Shown piece after piece: positions 54,001 through 64,000 of a stretch of 64,000 nucleotides of DNA. The notes under the pieces are model-generated. The model saw only the letters and a list, made by a program, of their open reading frames with translations. It was not told the origin of the DNA and ran no database searches. The translations under genes and the position numbers were made by a program. Source of the stretch: Oxytricha trifallax (Eukaryota > Ciliophora > Spirotrichea > Sporadotrichida > Oxytrichidae); assembly GCA_000711775.1 (NCBI GenBank), contig ARYC01000100.1, positions 62,001 through 126,000 on the forward strand, written 5' to 3'. Numbering within the stretch: position 1 is the stretch's first letter; each line of letters starts with the position of its first letter.

Positions 54001-57000
54001 CCGAGAATATTTTAGTTCCTGGAGATGCTGAAACCCCAGGATTCTTGGGTATGAAAGCAAATGAAGGAAATTTAGAGACTAACGAAGAAAGCGTGGAAGG
54101 AAGCCAGTTTATGATGGAGCAGAGTATCCATTACTTATTGATAGGGCAAAGTTAATACTTCCAACAAAAAATTATGACATAGAGAAACTCCTCGAGCTGG
54201 AGGAGTTTAAGCCCTTAAAAGATTCAAAGGATCTTCCCAGATTTATAAGCAAATACATTTTAAACAAGACTTCCAAGTCTTTTTCAAAGTCAGTTCGAGC
54301 CTAATCAGTCGCTGGCCTTGACGTTCAGCAAAAGATAAAGGTTGATTTTAGTTAATTACAGCAACCATACGTGCCTTTCTATACTTCTAAAGGAAATATA
54401 TTCAACTAACAAAACACACTGACACCTTAAGCTAACTATGGAGCTAAGATCCAATCAGAGCTAACGTCAAATTACTTGAGGGAATATGTGCATTTAAAGC
54501 CCTAAGAAATATATCAATTTATAGAGCAGATTTGCTAGAGAAATAGCTAGAGCTTGTTGGAGTTCTTAATTAATCTTAAAACTACATGCTCATCGAGTTT
54601 CTGCGATGGAATGTTTGGGCTTATTCACGAGCTAAACTTAAACTCCAAAATTGACTTACAGATAAAAACCAGACTTTTTGTTTAGTCCCTACTATACTAC
54701 AGAAACGAGCTTATTGTTATAGATCAAGACCTTCTCAAAAATTCTATGACTCTTCTTGCCCAAAGGCCAAATTCTGAGTAAACCTTGGGCCTCTCAAACT
54801 ACATCTTCATCAATGAAGTTGAACAATTTTCATAATTGTAAGAAGAGCTTGTTCTTCTTGACAGCAAAAACATTGGCATTATTCCTCTTATGGTGGGGAC
54901 TTTTGCATAATTTAAGGTGGACCCACAAGTGGTAAGGTTGCTCCCTAACACTCTATAATGCCTCAACAAACCCTTCATACAAGTTCTTAATTAAAATAAA
55001 GGTCTTAGATTGATTGGAGAAATTCCAATCAACCTTGTAGGTGATTTTTTTAAAATATGTGCCCTCTGTCAATCAAGAAACTACACCGAACTCGAATAGT
55101 TGATAAACAGTATTATAGAAACTTTTATTAAAAAATGGGACTATTTAGACTAAGCTGACTTTTCAATGTTGATAGCTCAGATATCAGTTGAATTAAAAGA
55201 AAGAAATCCTAGCTGGATTGGAAAAGTTACCGAGATAGCTGAAGTTGTTAAATAAATAACTTTTATACAAATTGAAAAAGGAGTTAAGAACAGACCAGAC
55301 TTAATCGCAGACCTAATAAATGGCAATCTTCACTCCATTAAACAAATCATAAAGAATCCCAAGCATGTAGAAGACCTAAGTGGCTAGTAATTTTACAAAA
55401 TGGTTGGCAAGTTCAAAAAACTCAATAAGGGTAATGAGCAGGCTTAAAAGTTTTGTTATGAACTTTAAGAAAACATAACAAAGCAATCTCAGCAAATAAA
55501 ATCTCTAGAAACACTGATAGGGTTCAACCTCCTGGCTCTCTAAAAACTCTGCTTAGCCTATTCAATGTGGACAAGCGAGGTATTTTAATTTATCAACTTT
55601 GGCATAGGAAATTGCAAAACCTTACTTTGTGCAATAATTGCTGTTATATTGACCAAGGAACAACAAAGAAGTACTATAATTTGGGCAAAAATGATTATCT
55701 TATCCTCAGGGATGAAAAGAGATTTCAAAACACTATAATTAAAAGCAATTTGAACATTAATTACAACCAGTATGAGAATAAGCTTGGGGTTTACTATATG
55801 GCTTAGAAGTACTTTGAGAGACAGATATACGATAAGCCGTTCAGAGAGTTCTTAAAGAACTCAATACTAATTGTTGATGAATATGACTGGCTTGTTTTCG
55901 AAGGCTCCCCTACAGCAATGTCTGACTAAATTCGATTCTTTAGGATTCCTCATAAGCTAATATGCTTAACGGGCTCAACGCTTACTTAGAAAGAGGAGAT
56001 TTGCTTGGATGTGGCGTTTGGGACCAAAGAAATAAAGTTTCCCACTCTATCGTCCTTAAAATCGGACAAGAAGGTTCATGCTTCTGATATTCTACTCAAT
56101 TCCTGTTAGCAAGATTACTGTAAGTACCTATATGAACTGTGCATGAAACAAACTTTGCAAACACCTGTGATTATAGTAGCTTCGGGGACTTACTAGATAA
56201 TAGATGCATACTATAAGAAGTTTCGGGAACTTCAATTCTATAGCATGAAAGGAGTTAAGGGTTCCAAAGCGGACGCATACTTGGAGGGCAAGTTTAATAT
56301 TAGAAATAGCAGCAAAAGATTCGGGGTCTTACTTTTAACTGTTATGCAAGGCAGGGGGACAGATCTTCAAACCTCAAAAGAAATTGAGGATAGTGGTGGA
56401 CTTTACCTAGTAATAAGCGATGTGTTTTCTAAGAGAACAACTTAGTAAATAATAGGCAGAGTTGTAAGACTAGAGAATAAAGGGCAATGGAGACATGTGT
56501 TGCTGATATCAGGCTCACAGGATACAGTTGAGCAAGCAATTCAATATAGGCAGGAGTTCTTGGAAAATGAGAATCATATAAAGTTTTCAAAACTTTAGAC
56601 GATGCTAAGTTAATCCTATTAGCAGTAATAAATTAAGTAGTGTCCTGAGAAAAATTAAGTTGAAGATTCAACTCGTCGTGAAGAATAAATACCAAAAGGT
56701 TAGAGAGAAATTAGCTCATTTGAGGATGAGAGTGAGAATCAACAAGAAGGCTAAAACCATCAACTATATGAAATGATACAGGAAAAGAATAAGCTTTAAA
56801 TTGAAAAAATTGATACTGAAGAAGTGCATAAATAGAACAGCTGCAAGTACCCCATTAATGTAAAGGACTCTAATTTAAAAGATAAGATTGCTTTGGCAAA
56901 CAGTAAACCCCAAACTCCATCGTCAATAATAGAAAAGCAAACTATTATAAGTGATTAAGATCCCAATTTAAACTCGGGGGATGATTCCAAAAAGAAAGCA

Positions 57001-57213
57001 ATCAAGAAAAGAGACCTAAAGGTTACAGAAAAGACCGATAAGCAAAACAAGATTAAAGCCTAGAAACTGAATAAGTCCAAATCTAGCCCAACAAAATAAG
57101 CTACAAAAAAGAGTCATGATCTTAACTCTGTTGAAGGCAAAAGCCAATTAGACACAAAGATGACCTCGAATGTTTTATAAAAGAGAGTTACAAGATTATC
57201 GATTAAATAATGA
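54001..57213 (+). CDS. SecA-like helicase/ATPase ORF, germline-limited region
   Basis: An unusual eukaryotic relative of the SecA DEAD-like motor. After a charged N-terminal half (EYPLLIDRAKLILPTKNYDI, FINEVEQFSQLQEELVLLDS, LIPLMVGTFAQFK-like) come a P-loop (FGIGNCKTLLCAIIAVIL), a Walker B of SecA type (ILIVDEYDWLVFEGSP), LICLTGSTLTQKEE, and the SecA-type motor II signature MQGRGTDLQ...SGGLYLVISD followed by TTQQIIGRVVRLENKGQWRH, equivalent to GRGTDI..GGL.VI....R...Q..GR.GR. A lysine-rich tail ends VTRLSIKQ and TGA. Two frame changes (near 54100 and 55640-55690) break the ORF. It begins about 30 bp beyond TBE copy B and is followed by two other element-like ORFs. SecA-like proteins are known in ciliates; a link to a transposon would be new to me. 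Confidence 0.62.
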
Positions 57214-57334
57214 GACAGGAAGAAGAATAGTGAGTTAATTAATAATAAGCATACTGCATAAATAGTTTGAGTAATCTTTTGTGTTTAAAATTTTTTAATA
57301 AAGTTAAAGGATTGTAAATCTTAACGTGTTAAAA

Positions 57335-58173
57335 TCACTGCATGTCATTATTGTTGTCATTTAAATTCAAGTTCTAAAAAAGGGGGTTTCCATCTTCGTT
57401 AATGATTCCTGATTAATGCAAGTGCATTACCAATTATTTATATTCATTAAGCTCTTCTAATTGCTCTTGAAGACTACTCATCTCTTGCCGGACTCTTTTA
57501 TTTTGCTAAAGGTAGTTTTACTTGCTCTAATTTAGCTATTGCTCTTCTTGTTTGACTTCTTCAATTTCTTTGTGTCTTCGTTTTCTCTATGACCCCGGCT
57601 TTAGAAAGAAAGCTGACCGTCCTTTTTGCCCTAATGTTAAAATGAAATTAAATAAGAATTACTGCTAAAGTTTAATGAGTTGTTGAGGGCTTGCACGAAC
57701 TCAGGTCTCATTCCCACTATCATGTTCTGGGACTTATTTAATCTATCTCTTCTGTCCTCTTTAGCCTTTTAAACAATTTGCTGAGTGTCTTAAGGATCGA
57801 TAGTCATTATCATATCACATATCCATTGCTTATCCAAGTGCAATCAGTCGCACTGGTCAGGGAGAAAAGAAAGGGCTTGCTGATTCCTTTAAGCAAAATC
57901 AATAAAGTCATCTGCCGTGAGTCCCTCGATTTATTGGAATGGCAGTAACGATTATTTCATTTCTCTTTAGGTACTATGAAAGTTTAGATAAGAATAGTTT
58001 ACATTTTTCTCTCCATTTATTATGTTCTTCAGAAAATACACGTTGGTACAAGTCAATTTAGGTAAATAGGCGTTGCACTCTTAAGTTAGAAACTCATAGA
58101 GCTCCTTTTTACTTCCAATCTTTTAACGTATTTGATTTACGTTCACTTCAGTAAGTCCAGGTCTTCCTTCCAT
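57335..58173 (-). CDS. Basic / coiled-coil (bZIP-like) ORF, interrupted
   Basis: ATG at 58173: MEGRPGLTEVNVNQIRQKIG, KELYEFLTQECNAYLPKLTC, VYFLKNIINGEKNVNYSYLN, GLTADDFIDFAQRNQQALSF. An in-frame TGA follows FLPDQCD, after which the same frame continues LHLDKQWICDMIMTIDPQDT and KAKEDRRDRLNKSQNMIVGM. One further frame change near 57605 leads to KPGSQRKRRHKEIEEVKQEE, QQLNQSKQNYLQQNKRVRQE and MSSLQEQLEELNEY, a basic patch plus leucine-spaced coil like a bZIP. Ends NNNNDMQ-like and TGA 57335-57337. It lies between the helicase and DDE ORFs on the opposite strand. A DNA-binding accessory protein of the same element is possible (inference). Confidence 0.5.
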
Positions 58174-58348
58174 CTATCTCAGGAGACAGTGCAAGTTAAT
58201 TTTCAAAGTTTAAATAATTAAATTTTAATTAGTAATTATTAAATAAGTAAATTAAATAGGGACTATTTGATACCAAGAAAAACTTTTGACGTAAATACAA
58301 TTATCTTTAAAGTAATTCTTCTTTACAAATCATTGATAACTAAAACTC
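58174..58348. promoter_or_regulatory. Divergent AT-rich gap between two element ORFs
   Basis: 175 bp between the starts of the minus-strand bZIP-like ORF and the plus-strand DDE ORF; no motif recognised. Confidence 0.3.
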
Positions 58349-59913
58349 ATGATTAATCATTTAAGAACATTGAAATCTAAGATCACAGATTTTTTCTAGA
58401 AAACTAATGGTGATAACTTAAGTTAAACTGGGGATGAAGAAGAGTCATCAGACGGGAATGAAAATCTAAATTTCTCAGTTGATTAGAATTAATAATAATA
58501 TACCTCAAATATGTTAAAGTGCGAACCTCAGCTTGACTAAACTATCTAAATTTAATTGCTCAGAAATTACGATATTAGTTAGCTCGAGAAGCAAGTACTG
58601 AAGAGGATGAAAGCTGGAATACCACAATATTAAATCTAAGATCCTTGAAAAGTGGCCTTGAATTGTTAGTCTGGTTCTGAAACCTGGAGTATGTTAAGCC
58701 GAATAGATGTTATGAGATCAATTCTCAAAGCAATAATCATAGTTATAACCTTCAAAAAGTTTGATTCAAGCACAGAAAGGGAGCTTTTAGAATAGCTCTA
58801 GCTTGGCGACGGAGCAAATGAAGACCAATAAAAAATTTTTGAACGGTAGATCTAGCTTAGCATTGATAGCTCAACAAACTTTGATTTAATAGGCCAAAGT
58901 AATCTTAAAGTCACAAATGCAAAACGTAAAATAAAATACAAGGACCAGAATAAAGTTCCAAGTCAAAATAAATTAAATATATTAATTGAAGAGCACAAGG
59001 TACCAATAAGCAACTTGTAATGACGCTACAAAATGACAAACAGATAAATAAAAAGTGTATTAAATTCTGCTTAGTCAAGTGCAAATGCAATTAAAAAACA
59101 TACTCCATTTAAATAAAGGTAGCTACAGCCTCTCCTCAAATGCTGCATATAAGATTACATTATGATGAGAGGCTGCCTAAACAGTTGCAGGGAAGTCTAG
59201 CAGCATGTGCAGAATTTTACTGGCTTTAAACTTTCTATTTCAAGGATAAGAACATTCTTGAAAGAAGAGACTAGCCTTAGCTTTAGAAAGCAATATTATC
59301 TCAGTCCTTGAATTAACATTTTAAAGTCTAAGATTTAGAGATAGATTGCAGCGTTCTACTATATCCAAAACATTTTCGATGGGAAAACTATAATAAATAT
59401 TGATGAAAGCTAAATCAAGTTCAGCCAAAATAGGTCAAAGTCATGGAAGGCAAGAGGATTACTAAATCACACCACTTAATCGAAAAGACTAGATCAAATA
59501 GGAATTTTTGCAGGACTCACAAGTCAAAGCGAAGCATTCTTTGTTGTCAACAAAGGTAAACATGTAGCCAAACCGTTTATTACTTCCTATTGCAATTGGT
59601 AAATCATTTAGACATCCGCGATGAAAATTGGAGAGCTACTACCATTATTATGCTAGATAATGCATCCTACCACAGAAGTGAATTCTTGACGCGAAAGCTC
59701 AGGCTTCTCAATATACCGACTATGTATCTAGGTCCTTATCATTTCATGCTTGCTCCGGTCGAGAGGTTTTTTGCGTAGATAAAAAGAGGGATAACTTACA
59801 ACTCAATAAACACATAAAATTAATTAAATGCTCAAATTAAAAAAATGATAAAAACCGGTAGAAGATGCATTACTCTTAGATTTAATCGCTTTCTGAATAA
59901 ATTTAAGACATGA
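58349..59913 (+). pseudogene. Tc1/IS630-like DDE transposase ORF with in-frame TGAs
   Basis: One frame runs 1565 bp from ATG 58349 (MINHLRTLKSKITDFFQKTN) to TGA 59911, interrupted only by TGA codons (near 58636, 59021 and 59308). The catalytic core is clear: first acid in TIINIDESQIKFSQNRSKSW, second in TIIMLDNASYHRSEFLTRKL, third in HFMLAPVERFFAQIKRGITY; between them GIFAGLTSQSEAFFVVNKGK. This order, with D-N-x2-H and P-V-E-R-F-F-A-x-I-K-R, is the IS630/Tc1/mariner type, but the sequence is not TBE-like. N-terminal part acidic and Q-rich. Terminal inverted repeats bounding it were not found. It probably belongs with the neighbouring helicase and coiled-coil ORFs. Confidence 0.75.
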
Positions 59914-60435
59914 ATTGCGAATGGGCCAAAAATGTTTCATAAAATCTATAACTAATGCACTTAATGACATAAGTCTATAGAACATTTGAAATTGAATCAT
60001 ACTGCCAACTTGAGATTCTATTACACGGAAGTGTAAACTCTAGTAAGTCTCAAGAATAAATTTTTATATGAATTTATTCATTAATTTGCTTAAAGCTTTC
60101 TATTATTTACTTTCAAAGAATTGGGAATGGAGTAATTTTATTCAAATTATAAAGTATTATAAGGTTATTTAATCAAAATCTAAAAGTTCAGATCTAAAGC
60201 TTTGTAAAATTTAAACATTAACCCTTAGACTATATTAATTTTGGATAAAAAGACTTTAAAATTAAATAACACTATTTCCAAAGTTATATAAAAGTCATTG
60301 AATGTAGATGAATTCAATGTATAATAAAAATTTCCCTATAAAAAATAGTTAGTTTCTAATATTTTATAGTTTTTATTAGACTTATTTTTTCATTTATAAA
60401 CAAAAAGCTAAAATATTTTTATTGAGAATACTAAG

Positions 60436-60472
60436 AGCGTATATCCGCTTGAAATAGCGCGGATATCCGCGC
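60436..60472. repeat. Palindrome pair A (AGCGTATATCCGCT + GCGCGGATATCCGCGC)
   Basis: Imperfect AGCGTATATCCGCT (60436-60449) and perfect GCGCGGATATCCGCGC (60457-60472), centre-to-centre 22 bp. Strikingly GC-rich against an AT-rich background. Confidence 0.88.
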
Positions 60473-60691
60473 ACTCTAAATTAAACAAATAATTTCAATT
60501 AATATAAATACTATCGATTGCAAGTTTATATAAATATATTCCTCATAAAATTAAATAGGATTATTTGCATTACTATAATTTTATCAAAATTCATACAAAT
60601 TGTATATCTTTCTGATGCATAGACGTCTTTATAAAATATATAATAACTAAATAAATTGTAGTAAATTTTGAATTTTACCTGTTTTAAAAGA

Positions 60692-60707
60692 AAGCGGATA
60701 TCCGCTT
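60692..60707. repeat. Single palindrome AAGCGGATATCCGCTT
   Basis: Perfect 16-bp palindrome with the same GCGGATATCCGC core as the pairs on either side. Confidence 0.9.
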
Positions 60708-60825
60708 ATTATAATTTTTGATAAATTTATTTCAATATGCTTATTTTTATAAATGAAAAATTTCCCCTTAAACCTTTAACACCTATTTAACTTTTTATTT
60801 CATATATAATAAAGTTATTTAAGGC

Positions 60826-60862
60826 GAGCGGATATCCGCTCAAAATACCGCGGATATCCGCG
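60826..60862. repeat. Palindrome pair B (GAGCGGATATCCGCTC + CGCGGATATCCGCG)
   Basis: Two perfect palindromes, 60826-60841 and 60849-60862, again 22 bp centre-to-centre, separated by AAAATAC. Pair A has GAAATA in the same place, so the pairs are copies of one composite site. Confidence 0.9.
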
Positions 60863-61676
60863 CTTTCAAATTATAAGCTAGTTAAAATATGATAACTTAA
60901 AAACAGTTTTCTCTACTTTTATATTAGAAATTTTATATTAAATAAATACTAGGTCAACCTTTAAGACTAAATTAGGTACTTGACTCTAATAAATTAATCC
61001 TTAATTTCAACGCAATAATATTGAGTAATTTATTATTTTAAGAACTTTAAAGCAACACCTATAATTGTTTTTACAGATCTTTTATTTAAAAATCTCAATT
61101 AAATTTAATGATAAAAAATGAACTTGTTAATTAAGCCAATTTTCTTTAAAATTTTCTAAGGAAATTTGGTATTAATTAGTTTTTACTATCAAAGAACAAA
61201 TTTATTACTTTTAAAATATTTATTTTAGATGGAAACATATAGTATATCTCGTTTAAAGTTAAAATATTTCATTCATAAAATACTGTAGTTACTAATACGA
61301 AAACTTATAATATAGAATACTGTTAATATTTGTTGAACGCTATATAGTATCCTCAAATTAACTTAAGAGTAATTCAAATTAATATAACAGCATAGTTTAT
61401 GATAAAAGTCTAACAAGACTATTTTATTAAAGAATTCATTAATTTATAGTAATAATATAAATATGATCGAACTACCTAGAAATTTATTTACTTAATTACC
61501 AATTTATAATAATATGTTTAGAATAGATTAAAAGTGGAAGTGAAAATTGTTTCAAAATCAAAGGTTAACAAATTCAAAACCTTAAATCAAATATTCATTA
61601 CAAAACCAAGTTTTTTGTATAAATTCAAGAAGAAATTAATCAATAGTTATAGTAAATTCAAATTAATATCGATTCA

Positions 61677-63322
61677 ATGGGTAGAGGCAAATAGTCTAAT
61701 CTTAGCAATGCTTTTAAAAACAAGAAAAATAATGAAAGCAGAACTGCATATCTCTGCATTTATTGTAGCCAACTAAATAGGCCAAATCAACCTTATGTCT
61801 TCCAAAAATATTAGAGGCCATGTAATAAGCTCGCATAAAACTTTTCTCAAAAATCAAAACATTTCTCTTTAAGGTTTCAAGGTAGTCGAGGGTCGAGATT
61901 ATCTAAAGACTAGCCAAAAAATATAAGTATCGGACACATCGGAAGTAAAGAATTCAATAAGGGCTAAATCAGAATACGTTGTAGATTTATTAAAGTAAAA
62001 AACTCGTGACTACGACTCATTTGAAAGTGGTGATGAACAAATGGAAGTTGAGAGATAAGAGTTTAACTAAGTACTTTCTACATTTTAGGAAAATGGGTAT
62101 TTAAACTAATTAGAGAAAATTAACATAACTACAGATAGGAAGCCCGATTTTTTCAGTGAACTCAATGAGCAGCTTTAATGCAAGCATTAGATGATAAATC
62201 ACTTAATTAAATGCCAATAAATTTAGAAATAAAATAAAAAGGCTGAGAAAGTAATAATTGATTTTGTCACTCCTGATAACTAAAACAAAAATATTGCTAA
62301 TAGAGTTAAAAGTTTATCAGATAACTAGGTTAATCAAGTTGAATTTACAAAGAAAAATCTTGTGAATTAAATCTAAGTTTACAAGAATAATCTCTTAAAC
62401 GATAATTTACAAAAGCAGCATACTGTAAATAAATTTATAAATAAATGCTTTAATTATCTTCTTGAGCTTGTGGAAGAAGTCATAAATTATTTATACTCAG
62501 AGTAGTAGATGATTCTTAGTGATACTATTCAACAAATTTAGTAATAAAGTGATATAGACTTCAAAAAAATAAAAGAACAAATTGATCAAGAAAGATAGCA
62601 ATACGATGAAATCTTAGAAACTTATCAAGGCATCCTCGACAAAGTAGATGAAAATTTGGGAAATAATTTAAAAGAATTAAACAAAATCCCCTCGATTCCA
62701 ATTAATGCAGATTTAACTAAAAAGGGGTTCTGCAAAAGTTTATCAAGTGTCCATCAAAAGATATATGGATAAAAATTTTCAGTAGCAGCAATTGACTACG
62801 CCTGGCCAATAGATTTGAAAACTGAAAGTGGAAATCAATTTATTCCTTATTAGATTTTATCTATGAAAGATCTTTATGAGCTTGAAATCGAAGACTTGCA
62901 AGACCAAGGATATCTTTTCATGTGGACAGTGGCACAGAAATTCGTTGATGCAATAGCTTTCATGCTTCTGAAAGGTTACAGGTAAGGAAATCATATTACT
63001 AAATATTTTTAATTATAGAATTGTTGATTCAATTTGCTGGCTAAAGAAAGGCTAAACTAAGAAATACAAAAAAAGACCTGGTTATCATGTTCGCCATAGC
63101 AAAGAGATTTGTCTCATAGGATTAAAAGGAAATGTTCCAACTACCATGAAATCATTTACTGCTGATGACATAATTGAAAGTATACCTGGGAAAAACTCTG
63201 CAAAACCAGAGGCATTAAAAGATATTATTGAGAAACTTTGCCCAGGTGGACACTATTTAGAATTGTTTGCAAGGGAGAATAACTTAAGGGTTGGGTGGGT
63301 GTCAGTTGGAAATGAGATATGA
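61677..63322 (+). CDS. Zinc finger + MT-A70 methyltransferase-like protein (DYAW)
   Basis: ATG 61677 (MGRGKQSNLSNAFKNKKN) leads to YLCIYCSQLNRPNQPYVFQK and, after a one-base break in an A run (61804-61808), NIRGHVISSHKTFL, together a Cx2C...Hx4H finger. A long coil-rich middle (LELVEEVINYLYSEQQM, KKIKEQIDQERQQYDEILET) precedes the MT-A70 domain: FSVAAIDYAWPIDLK in the place of the DPPW motif, LYELEIEDLQDQGYLFMWTV, an intron at 62982-63018, IVDSICWLKKGQTKKYKKRP, GYHVRHSKEICLIGLKGN, and the terminal LELFARENNLRVGWVSVGNE and TGA. The rest of the family signature is kept, but two residues of DPPW are changed, so SAM chemistry is doubtful; it may act as a partner subunit like METTL14 or ciliate MTA9. 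Confidence 0.8.
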
Positions 63323-64000
63323 GCTTTCATGTCAATTAATTTTAATTTGCATATAAATTTCATTCTATACTTCAAAAATTTTACCTTAACTACTTTAAAT
63401 TCTAGAAAAAGCGAAAGTAGATAAAATACTCCCTTAAAATAGACTACTTAAAAATAAGTATAGAAAATATCAGAGAAAAAAAAGTAAAAAAATTAAGGGA
63501 CAAACACTTAACTGAATCCATTATTTAATTTCAAGAAGTTCTTAAGATTAAAATCAAAGCGATTAAAAAGCTAATTCTGGATTTCAATCATTAGATTCTT
63601 AATAATTACTTACAAACACAGAAGAATTATAGACTTAATCTGACACAACCTTCCCAGAATTAAATTAGATAAAGAACATAATAATCGATTAGTTTACTGG
63701 ATTGACAAAAAAAGCCATGTAACCTATGTAGCAATAGTTGCTAACAAAAATTCCAGAAATATTAATTGGCGAGCTAGAAGAGAAGATGAATTAACAAGCT
63801 TTATAACAAAATGGATAAATAAGGGAGTAACAGGATAAGATTAACTAGATAGACTTTTAGATGCTTGAGTAGCTTGTGTTGATGGAAAAGATGAAATTTA
63901 CTATACATTCTAAGTCCTTGTATCTGAAATAAAATGCTTATCACCTACAAATGGAGTGGCAACTAAAAAATAATTGGTCACTCACGTAAAAATGTTTCTG
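63323..64000 (+). CDS. Partial Lys/Gln-rich ORF at the window edge
   Basis: Two frames look coding. One near 63505-63700 reads KHLTESIIQFQEVLKIKIKA, KKLILDFNHQILNNYLQTQK. The other, from about 63685 to the edge, reads RLVYWIDKKSHVTYVAIVAN, NINWRARREDELTSFITKWI, then an in-frame TGA (near 63868), VACVDGKDEIYYTFQVLVSE and so on past the end. The family is not recognised. It could be the next gene of the germline-limited region or a decayed one. Confidence 0.35.

Larger units (their letters stand above)
59914..61676. other. AT-rich spacer holding five GC-rich palindromes
   Basis: No coding frame recognised. Its notable content is the palindrome cluster at 60436-60862. The interval just left of 61677 would contain the promoter of the MT-A70 gene. 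Confidence 0.55.

Overview
Organism and genome type. The window reads as germline (micronuclear) DNA of a hypotrich ciliate, Oxytricha/Stylonychia-like. Three things seen directly support this. (1) Genes are open only when TAA and TAG are read as glutamine and TGA as the sole stop. (2) A 4.1-kb transposon carries CCCCAAAACCCC telomere-like ends, a DDE transposase, a ~22-kDa ORF and a zinc-finger/kinase ORF, which is the known layout of hypotrich TBE elements. (3) Several conserved genes are interrupted by AT-rich inserts flanked by 4-10 bp direct repeats (pointers), and removing the insert plus one pointer restores the conserved protein exactly, as expected for internal eliminated sequences (IESs). 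Ordinary short GT-AG introns (about 30-125 bp) also occur.

Layout. 0-6.5 kb: midasin (MDN1), missing its N-terminal part and its very C-terminus. 6.5-11 kb: small genes, including two membrane proteins. 11-14.3 kb (minus): DYRK-family kinase, divergent from a large Q/N-rich coiled-coil gene (14.5-18.4 kb). 18.4-23.6 kb: an 88-aa Cys/His protein, a minus-strand coiled-coil gene, and a C2-like/coiled-coil gene. 23.7-26.1 kb (minus): an RGG/NQ-rich protein whose stop codon abuts an IES made of a foldback MITE. 26.4-27.8 kb (minus): a protein with two DIPGA motifs, divergent from AP-3 sigma (27.9-30.0 kb), whose 1.4-kb IES holds a hAT-like foldback element. 30.1-32.6 kb (minus): Q-rich coiled-coil protein with a Cys cluster. 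33.1-35 kb: calcineurin A. 35.7-40.2 kb (minus): JmjC/C5HC2 histone demethylase-like gene, split by a 2.4-kb IES that carries a TIR-flanked element with its own intron-bearing gene. 40.6-42.5 kb: mucin-like type I membrane protein. 42.7-44.3 kb: CAMK/SNF1-type kinase.

From 44.3 kb rightward the sequence looks germline-limited: a 4.6-kb AT-rich desert with a second foldback MITE, a truncated TBE abutting a full-length TBE (49.9-54.0 kb), then a cluster with a SecA-like helicase ORF, a basic/coiled-coil ORF and a Tc1/IS630-like DDE ORF (54-60 kb), a 1.8-kb spacer with five GCGGATATCCGC-type palindromes, and an MT-A70 methyltransferase-like gene in which DPPW is DYAW.

Caution. Several frames are broken by a single base, often in homopolymers, so sequencing indels cannot be excluded. 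Intron and IES edges are inferred by reading frame and homology recalled from memory, not by alignment.
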